From positions 3,407,001 to 3,471,000 of the forward strand of contig OZ017748.1 in NCBI GenBank assembly GCA_963969365.1: a stretch of DNA of 64,000 bases. Direction: 5' to 3'. This DNA is from Asterochloris sp. CNOR1. Lineage: Eukaryota; Chlorophyta; Trebouxiophyceae; Trebouxiales; Trebouxiaceae. The notes under the pieces were generated by a model. It worked only from the letters and a program-made list of their open reading frames with translations, was not told where the DNA came from and ran no database searches. Both the position numbers and the translations under genes were made by a program. Below are positions 45,412 to 56,500 of this stretch, in pieces. The stretch's first letter is position 1. Every line of letters begins with the position of its first letter.

Positions 45412-47221
45412 TCAGGCCATTGCCTTCAGAAGAGCCTCTGCTGAGGTAGACTTGTCACTGGAGCCCCCACCATCCTCACCTGTCTCCACATTGAGGCACT
45501 CCACCTGGACAGACGCGGAGGAAGACTTGACCTCAGCTTCCAATACCAACTTTAGGGAGCGACAGCCAGAGGTGTCGCGCAGCAGATGGTGCTCACCGGC
45601 CTCAGCCAAGCAGAGGCTCAACCCAGCGGGATGCAGCCTCAGACCAGACGTCTGGTTCAGGAACAGGGAACTCACCGTGCCATCATTCACATACATGGCA
45701 AAACGGCGGGTGCGCTTGCCCATAATACCAGCGGACATGTCCGCAGCCAGGCCTAAAGCCTGTAGGAGACAGATACGAGTTTCAGCAGGCTTGCCGGAAC
45801 TGTTGAGACGAGTGGGCAGGCACAGGCACCCAGCAATGGGACCAGGCAGCCCAGTGGACAGAGCAACCATATGTTATTCTGCTGCAGTCTTTTAAAATAG
45901 GGAACGCTGCACCCCATAGCCAGGGACGATAGGTAGTGCACTACAAGTCAAGGATCTGGTATGAGTAGGAGCCTAGGCAAACAGGCAGGCACAGGACCCT
46001 GGCATAGCGCAAGTCCAGATCTCTGAGATGGGCAGGCACAAGGCAAGTCGAACACCCTCAACATGGGCGGCCCCACAGGATCCTGAGACTGCAGCTCTAA
46101 CAGGGTGTCGCGCAGGTGATGGGCAGCAAGTTGGGCAGCAGTTCACCTCAGCCAGCTCGCAGTTGCCGTCTGACAGCATGTGGATGCTGCTGCCCTCGCT
46201 ACCCAATGACTTGGCCCACTCCCGCATCACGAAGATGCTGCAGCAGCCAACATCCCCTTCGGCAGGTGGGGAAGCTGGACAGCTGAACACCCCACTCGAG
46301 CAGCACATCAGCAGAGACAGCAGCTCATGAGAGTATGGCTGGACGAGCGCCCAGTCAGGCTGGCCCAGACACCAGTCCATGGGGGGGGGGGGGCGGTGTG
46401 TGAACTCACTCATTTGTGGCCAGAACGCCAATGTAGTCTACGCCCTTCTCAGCAAACTGCTTGGCTGAGGAGATGAAGCCTGGAATGTGGCTGGAGCTGC
46501 AGACTGGTGTGAACGCTCCTGGGACGCCAACAAGGACAATCTGCGGCAGCACAGCTGGGCTGCAAAGCTTTCACAGGTCAGAGACATTGGTGGACGCAAG
46601 CCACGGCACTCTCCAACGAGAGGCCTACTGACAACCTCAGCCACACAATCAATGTGCTGGGAAAAATCACCTTTTTGCCCTTGACAACATCACCAACTGT
46701 GGTCTTGATCTTGTTGCCATCCTCAGCCAGCGTGTTCAGCTCAATCTGGGCTGGCAGCTGCGCCCAGACACACAGTAGGTGACACATGGGGCATGACTGT
46801 CAGCTGCCTGCAGCCTGTGTGCCATGCACACCCAAAGGAAGCTTATCTGAAACATCAATGCGTACGGCTCTGCTGCTTTCCAATCAGGGCTGGCACATAG
46901 CAGCATGCAGGTTTCGCCAGTGGTGGCGGTCAGTGGTGACCTCCCACGCGCACTCAACACACCTTATCACCCTTCTGCACAGCCTGTGTGGTGCTGGCTG
47001 CAAATTGCCTTGTGCTCTGGGCCTGCAGGGCATTGCACTGCATCTCAGCTTGGCTGACCGATTCTGGGTACCCCACCTCTGCGCACAGCTCCGCATGCAT
47101 TCACCAGGCGAGGGGACCTTATGGAGAGTGCCCTGGCATGCATCCTGTGGCCCATCAGGCTGCAGGCTGCTGGCTGGCCCAGCTGCCCCATACGAGCGCT
47201 CATCTGTGCAGCACGCAGCAT
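45412..47221 (-). CDS. Type II (PRX II/PRDX5-like) peroxiredoxin, organelle-targeted
   Basis: Seven exons join in phase to 220 residues: 47221-47105, 47022-46963, 46757-46671, 46540-46410, 46237-46147, 45759-45676, 45504-45412. Residues 1-48 are Arg-rich and free of acidic residues, ending in RSPRLAQSTRQFAAS, so mitochondrial or plastid import is likely. The peroxidatic Cys lies in GVPGAFTPVCSSSHIPGF. The usual second motif is present (ATNDIFVMREWAKSLG). The resolving Cys expected just before it in plant PRX II (I-L-C-I/V-S-V-N-D) is a Val here (IGVLATND), so the usual disulfide cannot form. The C-terminus (VECLNVETGED ... ALLKAM) is canonical. The intron 45675-45505 is 171 bp with no in-frame stop. 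Confidence 0.9.
46381..46393 (+). repeat. Homopolymer G13 tract
   Basis: Thirteen consecutive G on the plus strand (C on the gene's strand), about 20 bp inside the peroxiredoxin intron that follows the active-site exon. Likely length-variable and hard to sequence; close to a splice donor. Confidence 0.9.
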
Positions 47222-47566
47222 TCCGATTGATCTGGGTTGATGGCTGATCGTTGGAAAGGTGGATGCACAAAAGCAGGGGACAGCTACCAGATGATTGTGG
47301 AAAGTTTATGCCGTTTTATAATCTTGTCCATAAGTGCGCAGCAATGGCGCATCAACTTTGCCCGCTCGCAAGGGCAACAACTTAGTTCCTTGGGCTCCTG
47401 GCCGCAGGTCTTACCACAGGGCCCAGCAGGCAACTCGACACAATTGAAGCACACAGGGTGAGCTCTCCTACTGTTTTGAACAGCTTCCCATTGGCCCAGT
47501 CATGTAATCTCTGAATGACTCTCCAAGCCTTGCCCTGCAGGCACTCAGGCTGAGCCTTGTGAAACC
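47222..47566. promoter_or_regulatory. Divergent intergenic region
   Basis: 345 bp between the peroxiredoxin ATG and the ATG of the small membrane protein on the other strand. It should carry both promoters. No element recognised. Confidence 0.35.
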
Positions 47567-48181
47567 ATGTCTGCCCCCAAAACACCCTCGCTGATCCAAG
47601 CCATGAAGGAGAAGGTGGCAGAGTTTCAGCAGAAGCGACTGTCAGACCCTGGAGACAGCACCAAGGTCTCTTCCAAGGCGTCTCCTGACAAGATGCGGGC
47701 GTCTCCTGACAAGCTGCGGGATGCCAGCCCCCTGCAAGGCAAGACGGCATTGGAGCAGCCAGCCAGCACACCCATTATCAGAGCCCAGTCCCAGGAGCTG
47801 GCATTTATCAGCAACAGGCAGGCAGAGGCTCTCAACGCTGCAGCTGACGCCCTGTCGACCAGGACTCGCCTGGCACTCTGTGCAGCAGCGGCAGCCCTGC
47901 TCCTGTTCAGTCACTGGCGCTTCATCTGGGCCCTGCTGAAGAGCGGCTCCACCCTGCTGGCTGACCTCTTAGCCCTCGCCTGCCTACTGCTGGCCGCATC
48001 TGTCCAGGTCAAGCAGTGGGTCATCGCCCCCACCAAACGCCATGCTAATGCTGTGAGTGAAGCGGTGAGCACCCTTCCCCGCATGAGTGACTGCATCACA
48101 AAGATGCTTATCGAGATCAGGAGCATGCGAGAAGATCTGCACAGCCTCAAGGCCAAGGCATCTTGGCTGCCTGGGAACTGA
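47567..48181 (+). CDS. Small intronless protein with two membrane helices
   Basis: A 204-codon frame without introns from ATG 47567. The N-terminal ~70 residues are charged and include an 8-residue tandem repeat (SPDKMRA/SPDKLRD) with SP motifs that could be phosphorylated. Two hydrophobic segments follow near residues 105-150 (LALCAAAAALLLFSHW; LLADLLALACLLLAASV). An amphipathic C-terminal helix (MLIEIRSMREDLHSLKAK) ends the protein. No family is recognised. The mid-protein hairpin of helices would suit an ER or plastid membrane-shaping or anchoring protein (inference only). Confidence 0.7.
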   Translation: MSAPKTPSLIQAMKEKVAEFQQKRLSDPGDSTKVSSKASPDKMRASPDKLRDASPLQGKTALEQPASTPIIRAQSQELAFISNRQAEALNAAADALSTRTRLALCAAAAALLLFSHWRFIWALLKSGSTLLADLLALACLLLAASVQVKQWVIAPTKRHANAVSEAVSTLPRMSDCITKMLIEIRSMREDLHSLKAKASWLPGN

Positions 48182-48481
48182 TTTTGAATTACCCTTGACA
48201 CTTGTTGACGCTGATACTTACTACTGGGAATTTGACAGCCCACCACGCTGCTGCGAATGAATATTTGTTAACACTGAAAGCCCCCCACTCTCCAAAGCCA
48301 TCATGAAGAGATGAGCCATGCCCCACCATAAGCAGTGGCAGCATTCAAAATTGAAGTCGATACCTTCACCAGCTAATATTGTCTGCAAAATGGGGTCCAA
48401 GATCTGTCAGAAACAAGTTCACAGACCACTGTTGGAAAGGGTCTGCATTGCAGACTCCTGATGTGGGCTAATGGGCATTGT
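48182..48481. other. Convergent intergenic region
   Basis: 300 bp between the small membrane protein stop and the plastocyanin stop. Presumed 3' untranslated sequence; AT-richer than the flanks; nothing else seen. Confidence 0.45.
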
Positions 48482-49479
48482 CTACTGCACAATGACCTTG
48501 CCAGCCATGCCGGCGCCTTGGTGGGGCTCGCAGTAGTAGCTGTACTCTCCAGGCTCGGTGAACTTGCTGGACACCTTCTGGCCAGGAGCGTTCAGGTAAT
48601 CCTCGTGGGACAGAGATTCAGCGTTGACGCCGCTCTGCAAATCACACAGGAGCAGGTCAGCAAACAGCAGCTGGGTAAGAGCCTTTTAGCCAAGTTCTCA
48701 ACGGCAAGCATACGGCACCGGTTTGCAGTGGGGATCTGCATGCTTATGTTAAGGAGAAACTGCTGCAAAGGTCGGCCTTGGAACCACTCTGCATCGCAGC
48801 GTGGTTAAACGCAAACGCAGTCTATGATGCACACTGCAAATGCATGCTTCCCATGCAGATCAGCCCTGAAAGACAATGAGTGCATCAAGGCCTTGCAGGT
48901 TGCCAGCATATTCAAAAGCGCTAGCCAACGTGACACTAAAAAGCATGACATGCAGGACTGCTGCTAAGCACAGCATGAGAATGGCAGGAACCCCCAAGAC
49001 TGCAGCAACCAGACATGCGACTACCACAAACAGGCGGCAGCCATATGAACACAGCGGCTGGCCACATGCACTGAGGGCTGCCACAAGTGCTGCATCAGCT
49101 GCACGTACATGCATTTGACTGCTGCTGTTCAATGCAGTAACAAGTGATGCGAGAAGGGCGCCAGGCTTACCGGAATCTCATCCTCATCGAAGACAACGTT
49201 GTGGGGGAAGCCAACGTTGTTCACCCAGGTCACGGACTCCCCAGCCTTGATGGTCACGCTGGAGGGATCAAAGACCAGGCCACCACCGTCGGCACCGAGC
49301 TTCACTGTGGCTGCGTTGGCAGCAAATGTGAGGGCCAGGGAGGCCACGCCCACACCAGCGGCCTTCGCGAAGCGCTGCACGTCCTGCTTGAGGGCGGCGA
49401 CAGGTGCTGCCCTGGTGGATGCCCTGGCCTGCCTCTGGACAGGGATTGCCAGCCTGTTGCCTGCCAGTGCGGTCTGCAT
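48482..49479 (-). CDS. petE: Plastocyanin precursor
   Basis: Two exons, 49479-49171 and 48634-48482, joined in phase to 153 residues by a 536-bp intron. Plastocyanin carries electrons from cytochrome f to photosystem I in the thylakoid lumen. The precursor has a bipartite transit peptide: a basic stromal part ([20 protein letters not shown]) and a hydrophobic lumen signal ([14 protein letters not shown]) with cleavage expected before ATVKLG. The mature part shows all four copper ligands: His in GFPHNVVF, and Cys, His and Met in [14 protein letters not shown]. Mature length is about 98, as normal. It diverges from the nucleotide-sugar transporter gene across 347 bp. Copper-dependent control is known in other green algae, but I saw no element to support it here. 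Confidence 0.97.
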
Positions 49480-49826
49480 GGTGCCGAGAAAGTCTTGAAG
49501 GTGGGCTCTTTTGAGTTGCTGGGTGGTGGAGGTAAGGGCTAGGATTTGACCTCAAAATTAAGAGTCCAGGTTTCCACAACTGGTTCCTTCTGTGGTCCAT
49601 CAAGGAGTCAGTCTGCCAGGATCTTGACAGTGTGGCTTAGCACTCCTCCCTCTGTTGCCTGTCTACGCCAGGACGATAAGCTGGCTTTCAAAAGCAGCAT
49701 GCCGATTCGCTGATTGTATTGACACATAGCACCACTGCAGCAGAGATTCTGTGTTTCTGGAGCAGGAGCTTAGCGAGCACGTTGATCAAAAACAGCACCC
49801 TGCTCGTCCATTGATTAGTGATTGCC
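49480..49826. promoter_or_regulatory. Divergent intergenic region, plastocyanin / sugar transporter
   Basis: 347 bp between opposed start codons. Should hold the plastocyanin promoter. I looked for GTAC copper-response cores and saw no convincing pair. Confidence 0.35.
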
Positions 49827-52800
49827 ATGCCAGGCTTCTTTGATGCCCAGAACAAGCAACAGCTGGCCTTGAACATCCTGCTGATGGCCTCTTACCTGGG
49901 GCTCAACAGCTGCCTGAATTTGATGAACAAGTGAGCCGCCTCCTGCCCTTGCCTTGTGAGGCCTGCCTGCTGCTCAAGCCTCCAGTATGTGCCCTGCAGG
50001 TGGGCCCTGGGCATCTATGGCTTCAAGTTCCCTCTGCTGCTGACTTCATGCCACATGGGGTTCAGCTTTGTGGCCCTGCTGCCCTTTATGCTGCGGGAGC
50101 CCTTCCTAAGCAAGCACAAAGACACCCTGCAAAAGCAGTGGAAGGGCCTGGTGGCCATAGGCCTGTACATGGTAAGTTCTGCCCTGACAGAGGCCAGGCA
50201 CCAGTCAGGGCAGAAGTTGCTCACCCACACCACCGCTCACCCTCGCTGTCCAGCCACCCTGGACAGATAATCACCACTGGACAGATAAACACTGTGTCCG
50301 CGCGCTGCCTGCAGGCCCTCAACATTGCCCTGAACAACTTATCCCTGGTTCTCATCACGCTGTCGCTGAATCAAGTCATCAGGTGCGGGCTTGGGGTTGT
50401 CGCTGCCTGGCCACCTCAGTGCCAGCCAGCCAGGCTCCACAGAAGCTGCCGCTGGCTTGCCATGGGCTACCTGCCAGCAGCACACACAGCAGCTGACATC
50501 ATCCCCCTTAGCCATTTGTGCACACCCTCCGTCGACTGGGCACCTCGCACACCTGCTGACTCTGCAGCATTTTGAGAGGCTGCTGCAGCACGCTGTATCC
50601 TGGAAAAGTTGGTTCACCCAAGGTGTCGCCCGCTGCACCCAGGCTTGCATTGCTGCACTGTAACACGTGCCAACAGTCGCAGGCCCGATGCCAGGCTTGG
50701 ATGGCTGCAAATTACTTTGCTCTAGCCAAGCAAGCCATGGTTTGCAAAGCGACAGCACTGAGGGGCTCCCAGCCTCTGCTAGCAGGCTTGCATTGCACAT
50801 GACTCCCCTGCCCTGCCCCCAGGTCCGCTGCCCCTGTGTGCGACCCATCAGGTCTGGAGCGCTGCACCAGACCAGGGCCATTGCAGCTGCTGCCCCCTGC
50901 CTGCAAGGCCAGCAAGCAAGAGCTCTCGGTCTCTACAGCCAGACTTACCTGGGTGCATGGCATGATGCACCCACGTGGCCCTTCCTGCAAATTGGCCATC
51001 TCTGATTGCAAGGCCGGCTCCGCTGGCCTGGATTGCTGCTCTGAACCACAGCCACTGCAGCTTGCACGCCCTGCCTGCAGGTCTTGTCTTCCCCACGCAA
51101 TGGCTCATCATGCCTGCAATGCTGTCACTGCAGCTGCTGAGCCCTGCCTGCAGGTCAGCAATTCCCGTGTGCACAGCCATCCTGGCAGTGTTCATTGAGA
51201 AGGCCACCCCCACCCGGGAGGAGCTGACAGCCCTGATTGTGCTTACCCTGGGCGTCATGGTGGCAGTGTGGGAGGGGTCAGCCACGGGCAGCATCACAGG
51301 CATCATGCTGTGCATTGGAGCCACCCTCTCCAATGCAGCCATGATGTCCACCTCTGGCAAGGTATCGCATGCTGCTGTGTGGGCCGCATGCACTGCTGTG
51401 CTGTGCATGGCGGCCACCCTTTCCAACGCAGCTATGATGTCACCTCCGGCAAGGTTTGAAGTGCTGTTGGCGCCAAGGTCTCTGATTTTATTGCAATGCT
51501 GTGCATGGTGGCCACCATCTTCAATCCAGCCATGATGCCAACCTTCAGCAAATGCTGTGGTTTGATGGCTGCATGCACATCAGGATGGTGCATGGCGGCC
51601 AAATGTCCCGACGCTGCCATGATGGGCCACCTGTGGCAAAATGCCAGCAAAGTGGCGCTGCAGGGGCATGCCAGCGCAGGGCTGTGGTTGCCAAGCTTTC
51701 CGCTGGAATTCTGCTCTGCACTTGCATCCCAGCAGGATCTGCCCGCTGCGCTGTCCACCTCAGGCGAGGCGCAAGTATACAGTGCAGTGTAGTGGTCTGC
51801 AGCTTGCTGGAGACAGCATCCATGCATCCTCACCACCTGCTGTCTGCCCAGCCCTGGTGCTCCCTGCAGGGGCCCAGCCTGCATCCCGGGAGCAGCCAGC
51901 GCTGCTTCAGGAGTCTACCAAGAGCAGTCTTTTCCAGCAAACACACAGTGACCCCTTCCATAGTGGCGAGCATAGCCATCAGCATGACGCTGCCAACCCT
52001 GCTTTGCCACTGCAGGTCCTGTCTGAGAAGCTGGACGTGCTGCGCCTGGCCTTCTACACTGCGCCTGTCTCCTGCAGCGTGCTGCTGCCTGTCTTCTTTC
52101 TGCGTGAGGTGGGTGCTCAAATGCCCACTGTGCACTCCCAGCAGGCAGCTCTGCCCTGCCTCTCACAGAGGACCTCTTGTCATGGGGCAGTGTTGCCCTC
52201 CGGCAAGACGCTGCACCTCTGAGCAACGCTGTCCCGCCGCTCGGCTTTCTCCCTGTGCCTGCCTCTGAAGAAGGGATTCATCTACTGCCAAGGCTATGGC
52301 ATTGCCCCTTGTTGGAGGTATTGAGCCATGCTCTTTGGCCAGTCAGTGTCTTGCTTTGGGGCCAGCATGCTGTTGTGCACTGTCAAGGTCTATCTTGGCT
52401 TGCCGCTGATCACTCAGCAGCCTTCTGAGCCCCAGTGTTTTGCAGGAAGGGTTCCCAGCTGCACAGCTTGCTCCTTCTGAGCTCTGCCTGCCTGCGCTTC
52501 ACAACATGTGGCAAGACTCTGCAGCTGTCCATGGCTGATGGGATGTGCCTGTCCTGCAGAGGCAGCAGTTCTCAGAGTACATGGTGGCAAACTCCAGCGG
52601 CGTGGCTGGCATCCTGTTTGTCAGCAGCGGCGTCGCCTTGTCCTACAACGTGGTGCACTCCCTCATGATTCAGAAGACTTCGGCTGTCACCACCACTGTG
52701 CTTGGTGACTTGGGGCATGGGGTCTGCAGATCTTGCAGGACATGTTCATCATCTGAACATTTGTAGCAGACAGAAGCCTGAGTGCCTTGGGCACTGGCAT

Positions 52801-53456
52801 TGCTTCTGCCTGCTGCATGGCTTGGGCGGCACGGTGTCTCACTCCATGAGGCAGTCCGTGCAGCTGTTCACTAAGCACATCTCCACAGCTCTGACTCAGC
52901 AAGCCATTTGTCAGCTGTCTGCATTCAAGCAGCCTGCATACCTCAGGCTTGCTGCTGAGCACCTTGGCCGCCAGCTTGAACTCATGAAAGCTTTTGCTGC
53001 AGGCGAAGCCAAGATTGTTGGCCTTCTCATCTTGTCAGCCCTTTTGTTTGGTGAGCAGTGCTTCTACACGCTCATCTGTTGCCCGAGCTTGAGTTGTTGA
53101 CATGCTGGAGCTGCTTTCAAAATCGCAAGCAGATCTAACATATACATGTCTGCTGCATAGCTGACTTGGTCACAAGGCTGGTCGTTGCAGTTCCTAATGT
53201 TGGCTTAAGCAATCATCTCCATGCAGACGAGAAGCGCACTTTCACACTGAAGATGACTGTTGGCGTAACCATGGCGCTCATAGGATTTTGCATGTATTCA
53301 CACACCAAGATTAAACAGCCACCGAAAGTTGAGCTGCCAGTCAAGAGCCCTGCAGATCACACGCGCAATCTTGAGACCGAGAGCCTGCTGCAAGAGCAGC
53401 ATAAAGGCGTTCATCGGAGGGATGTCCCCTCAAGTCCAACGTCAACTAACACGTAG
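49827..53456 (+). CDS. TPT-family nucleotide-sugar/phosphate transporter
   Basis: Eight exons join in phase to 355 residues: 49827-49930, 50000-50171, 50315-50382, 51154-51361, 52016-52108, 52560-52704, 53003-53050, 53227-53456. About ten hydrophobic helices are visible, in the TPT/drug-metabolite transporter pattern: NILLMASYLGLNSCLNLMNK, ALNIALNNLSLVLITLSLNQ, GVAGILFVSSGVALSYNVVH. The conserved C-terminal K-T ... VLGEAKIVGLLILSALLF signature is like plant Golgi UDP-sugar transporters. A charged cytosolic tail follows. Golgi antiport of a UDP-sugar against UMP is likely; the substrate cannot be told. No plastid transit peptide is seen, so a plastid triose-phosphate role is unlikely. Confidence 0.88.
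50880..51095 (+). repeat. Echoes of transporter exon 4 acceptor region
   Basis: The intron end CACTGCAGCTGCTGAGCCCT-GCCTGCAG (51126-51153) has diverged copies upstream near 50880-50912 (CATTGCAGCTGCTGCCCCCT-GCCTGCAAG) and 51055-51085 (CACTGCAGCTTGCACGCCCT-GCCTGCAG). Each keeps a polypyrimidine-like run and a possible AG acceptor. Confidence 0.7.
51397..51645 (+). repeat. Three tandem echoes of transporter exon 4 3' edge
   Basis: The end of exon 4 with its donor (51305-51365, encoding GIMLCIGATLSNAAMMST) is followed in the intron by three decaying copies near 51397-51456, 51495-51555 and 51583-51645, each about 95 bp apart. The first copy keeps GGCAAGGTTTG, a decoy donor; later copies are progressively more degraded. 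Confidence 0.88.
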
Positions 53457-53532
53457 AGCGCCAGAAGTAGAGCAGTGAAACTTACTGTTTCATGTCATGC
53501 CCAACGTCAGGAAAGTCATTTTGTTGCCCAGC
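53457..53532. other. Short convergent gap
   Basis: Only 76 bp separate the transporter stop from the KLHDC4 stop on the other strand. The two 3' untranslated regions almost certainly overlap. Confidence 0.6.
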
Positions 53533-56500
53533 TCATTCAGAATCTTCGGTTCCCTCATCAGGCTCCTCTCCAACTGACTCCTGCCCAGCTTTAGCAGTGT
53601 TCTCCTTGACACATTTCCATCCATCGCATCTATTGAGGTCAAGCGTCCACAAGTCATCCAACGTCAAGTCACAAAGCTCAATCTGCAGATGGAGCCCCTA
53701 GCCAGTTGGAGAGAAGGCATGCACATCCTCTGTGTAGGCATGCGCCTTGGCTTCTGTGGACAGTGCTGAGTTGCTTATGTGCTGCTGCATACATGGCTTG
53801 CGCTGCACACATCGAGCAGGGCATTGGGCCTGTTAACTTGCTGGACTCAGCCCACCTCAACGATGCCGCCAAAGAGCCACAGATTGTTACCCACTGTGCA
53901 GCACATGGCGCTGGACCGCGCTCGAGGCCGCGGGGCATCTGCAGCGGAGAGGTCGATGCCATACAGGGCAGGTGAGTACAGAAGCTCGCTGATGCTGCCA
54001 CCGAGCCTGTATGACTTATAGGCCTGCAGCCAACAGCCTACGGTCAGTGAGACCCCCATGACTGCAGCACCTAAGCCTGCAGCGTGAACAAGCCCGCAGC
54101 ACGGCTCAGCCTGCACACAAAAAGCCCATGCCACCATCATGCTCACTGTTCCAGAGGCCATTGTCCAGTGTCCAGTAATGACAGGACTAGTCCGGGCGCA
54201 CCTTGCGAACAGCAAAGCCGCGGAATCTGGACTGAATCCTGACAGCCGCCCTGTACGCTGCTGAACTTGTGTCCAGACCGCTGTGCTGCAGGTGCTGGCT
54301 GACGTCTTGCCGCAACACTCCCGGCACCTGAGCCTCAGGCTGGGCTGCTAAAGACTCAGCAGGTGCGCCTTGGCCTTCTGCAGGCATGAGCGGAGTATGA
54401 CCTTAGGCTCCGCAAGAGCTGACAGGGCACCTGCAGGCACTACCTGACAGACCTCAACATAGCACTCAACATGCAGCACTGCAAGTTGAGCGCTCCTGAG
54501 GCTTTGTGTGCCTGCCAAACCCCTATTGACATGCAGCTGCAGCCTGGAAATTTCTCAACCCGCGGGTGAGTTGGAAATGCCCTGCTGAGCGCTGAGCTCT
54601 GGCCAGGCTGTTCAAAAGCAGGCCCTTTTCCTTGTTGCTGCTGCAGACTGTTCAGTCACGCTTGCCTGCTGGGCGACCTCGTGCACTCACCAGGTGTTGA
54701 GCTGTGGTCAGCTTGGTCTGGTGCAGCGCCAGCTGCACCATTTCTTTTGGGGACACGCATGGCCAGGGGAAACCAGCGGCTGGTTTCCATGTTGAAGAGG
54801 TACATATCGTCGTGCAGGGTGCTGTACAATTTGTCCCCTTGGCCACGCTGGTCTGTGATGCCACCCACCATGATGGCTGCAGGAAATGTCATAGAATGTC
54901 CCCAGATGTCTTGAGGTCTGCTGGGCACCAGTGCCTGGCTAAAGAGGGGCAGAGGCTGGATAGAGCCTTGACTGGGGCAGCTGCGCACTTCTCACCCAAG
55001 TCATGCTGCTCTGCCTGTTTCTCTGGGCATACGCAAGACGACTGCTGGTGCCACAGGGCTAGAGAGGGGGGAGCAATGGGCAAATGGCAATGCAGCAGGC
55101 AGGTGCAGCTGAGCAGGACATGCAGGCTGCAGGCTGGGTGCCATGCAGCACACAGAAGCTGTAGCTTAGATGCACTGCTGCAAGTGCTGGCCTGCCTGTG
55201 CAGCATGGTAAGGGCGCAACTAACCTCTATTCTTGTGGACAGCCATGCCAAAGCTGGCACGTGCTCCAGGTGCCATCCCGGCCTTCTTCACTTTCTCCCA
55301 CTGCACCCAGTGCTGACAGTTGAGGCACAGGTGCCGCAGGCAGCCTGCAAATGCTGCTGCCCCTGCAAGCTGCGAACAAACCCTGGGCCTGTCAGGCTGT
55401 GCTAGTGGCTGGCTGTGCAAGTGCAGCCCCATCGGGGCTCAGCGGCCAGCCTGAGGGCTAGGCTATGCCTAACATGCACCCAGCCTGCTATCCATCCTGC
55501 CGCCTGCGCTCCAGCAATGGTGCCTGAGGTGCTTGACCATGCCTGCCGTCCAACACCCTTGCTGAGCTGCTTCATGCTGCCAGTGGCCCCTCAATGCTGT
55601 TGTGTTGCAAAGTGCTACTTGACAGCTGCATGCTGCAGGCTGCAGGGTGCACCCATTCACCTGGTATGTCTTCAAGTCCAGCTTCCAGACCTCATCATGC
55701 ACCTTTTCTCGCTCCTGCCCGTCCTCCATCCAGGCAGTGTGCCCCCCAAAGGCGAACAGGCTGTCGCTGTGCAGGGCAAGCTGGTGCCCGCCCCGGGGGC
55801 TGGGGCCGTCGCCCTTGCTGTGGCAGGCCCACTGCATGCTGTCGGTGTCATACGTCCACACATCGCAGAAATACCTGCAGCAGCACGCGGTGCAATGTGC
55901 TTGCTGGAGTGTGCCTGCTGCCCTGTGTTTGCTCGTGTAGGCACCCTGCGCGGCTGCCATGCTGTGCTTGCTGCGCACACAGAGTGCAACGCATAGAGGA
56001 GTCAAGCAAGCATAAGCCGCCATCCTGGCAGCAAGGGTAGGTGCTGCAGTGTGCTTGATGCGCAGACCTGGTGCAATGGCCAGATTCGACACCAGGTCCA
56101 AGACAGCCACACTGGCAGCAGGAGGTGCACTGTGCTGACGGCATGCAGCGCACACAGCACGGCCCAAAGCACCCAACCGCATGGCCATGCTTGATGTGGT
56201 GAGACGGCCCTGGGTGTCTACAGGGCCCAGCCATGTTTCAAGCCCGCACAGGTGCCACTGGCAGACTGCAATGGCAATGCAGGCGCACAGTGCCCACACG
56301 GAAGCGCGACTGTGCTGCTGAGCCCCAACCACTTGCCAGCTGGAGGCCGTGTCAGTGTACACACACAGCAGCGCAACAACGCCTGCTGAGCCTTGACCAC
56401 TTGCCGGCGGTTGAGACTTGTCATTGGGACACACTCACTCAGGGGCTGCCGATCCATCGTCATGGAACCCGCCAAACATGATCAGCCGATTCTTGTGAGC

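Noticed and set aside
45412-45870. A 152-codon uninterrupted peroxiredoxin 3' exon
   Set aside because: Reading it straight through breaks the PRX II C-terminus. Removing 45675-45505 restores the expected VNDGTV-VECLNVETG sequence, so an intron is preferred.
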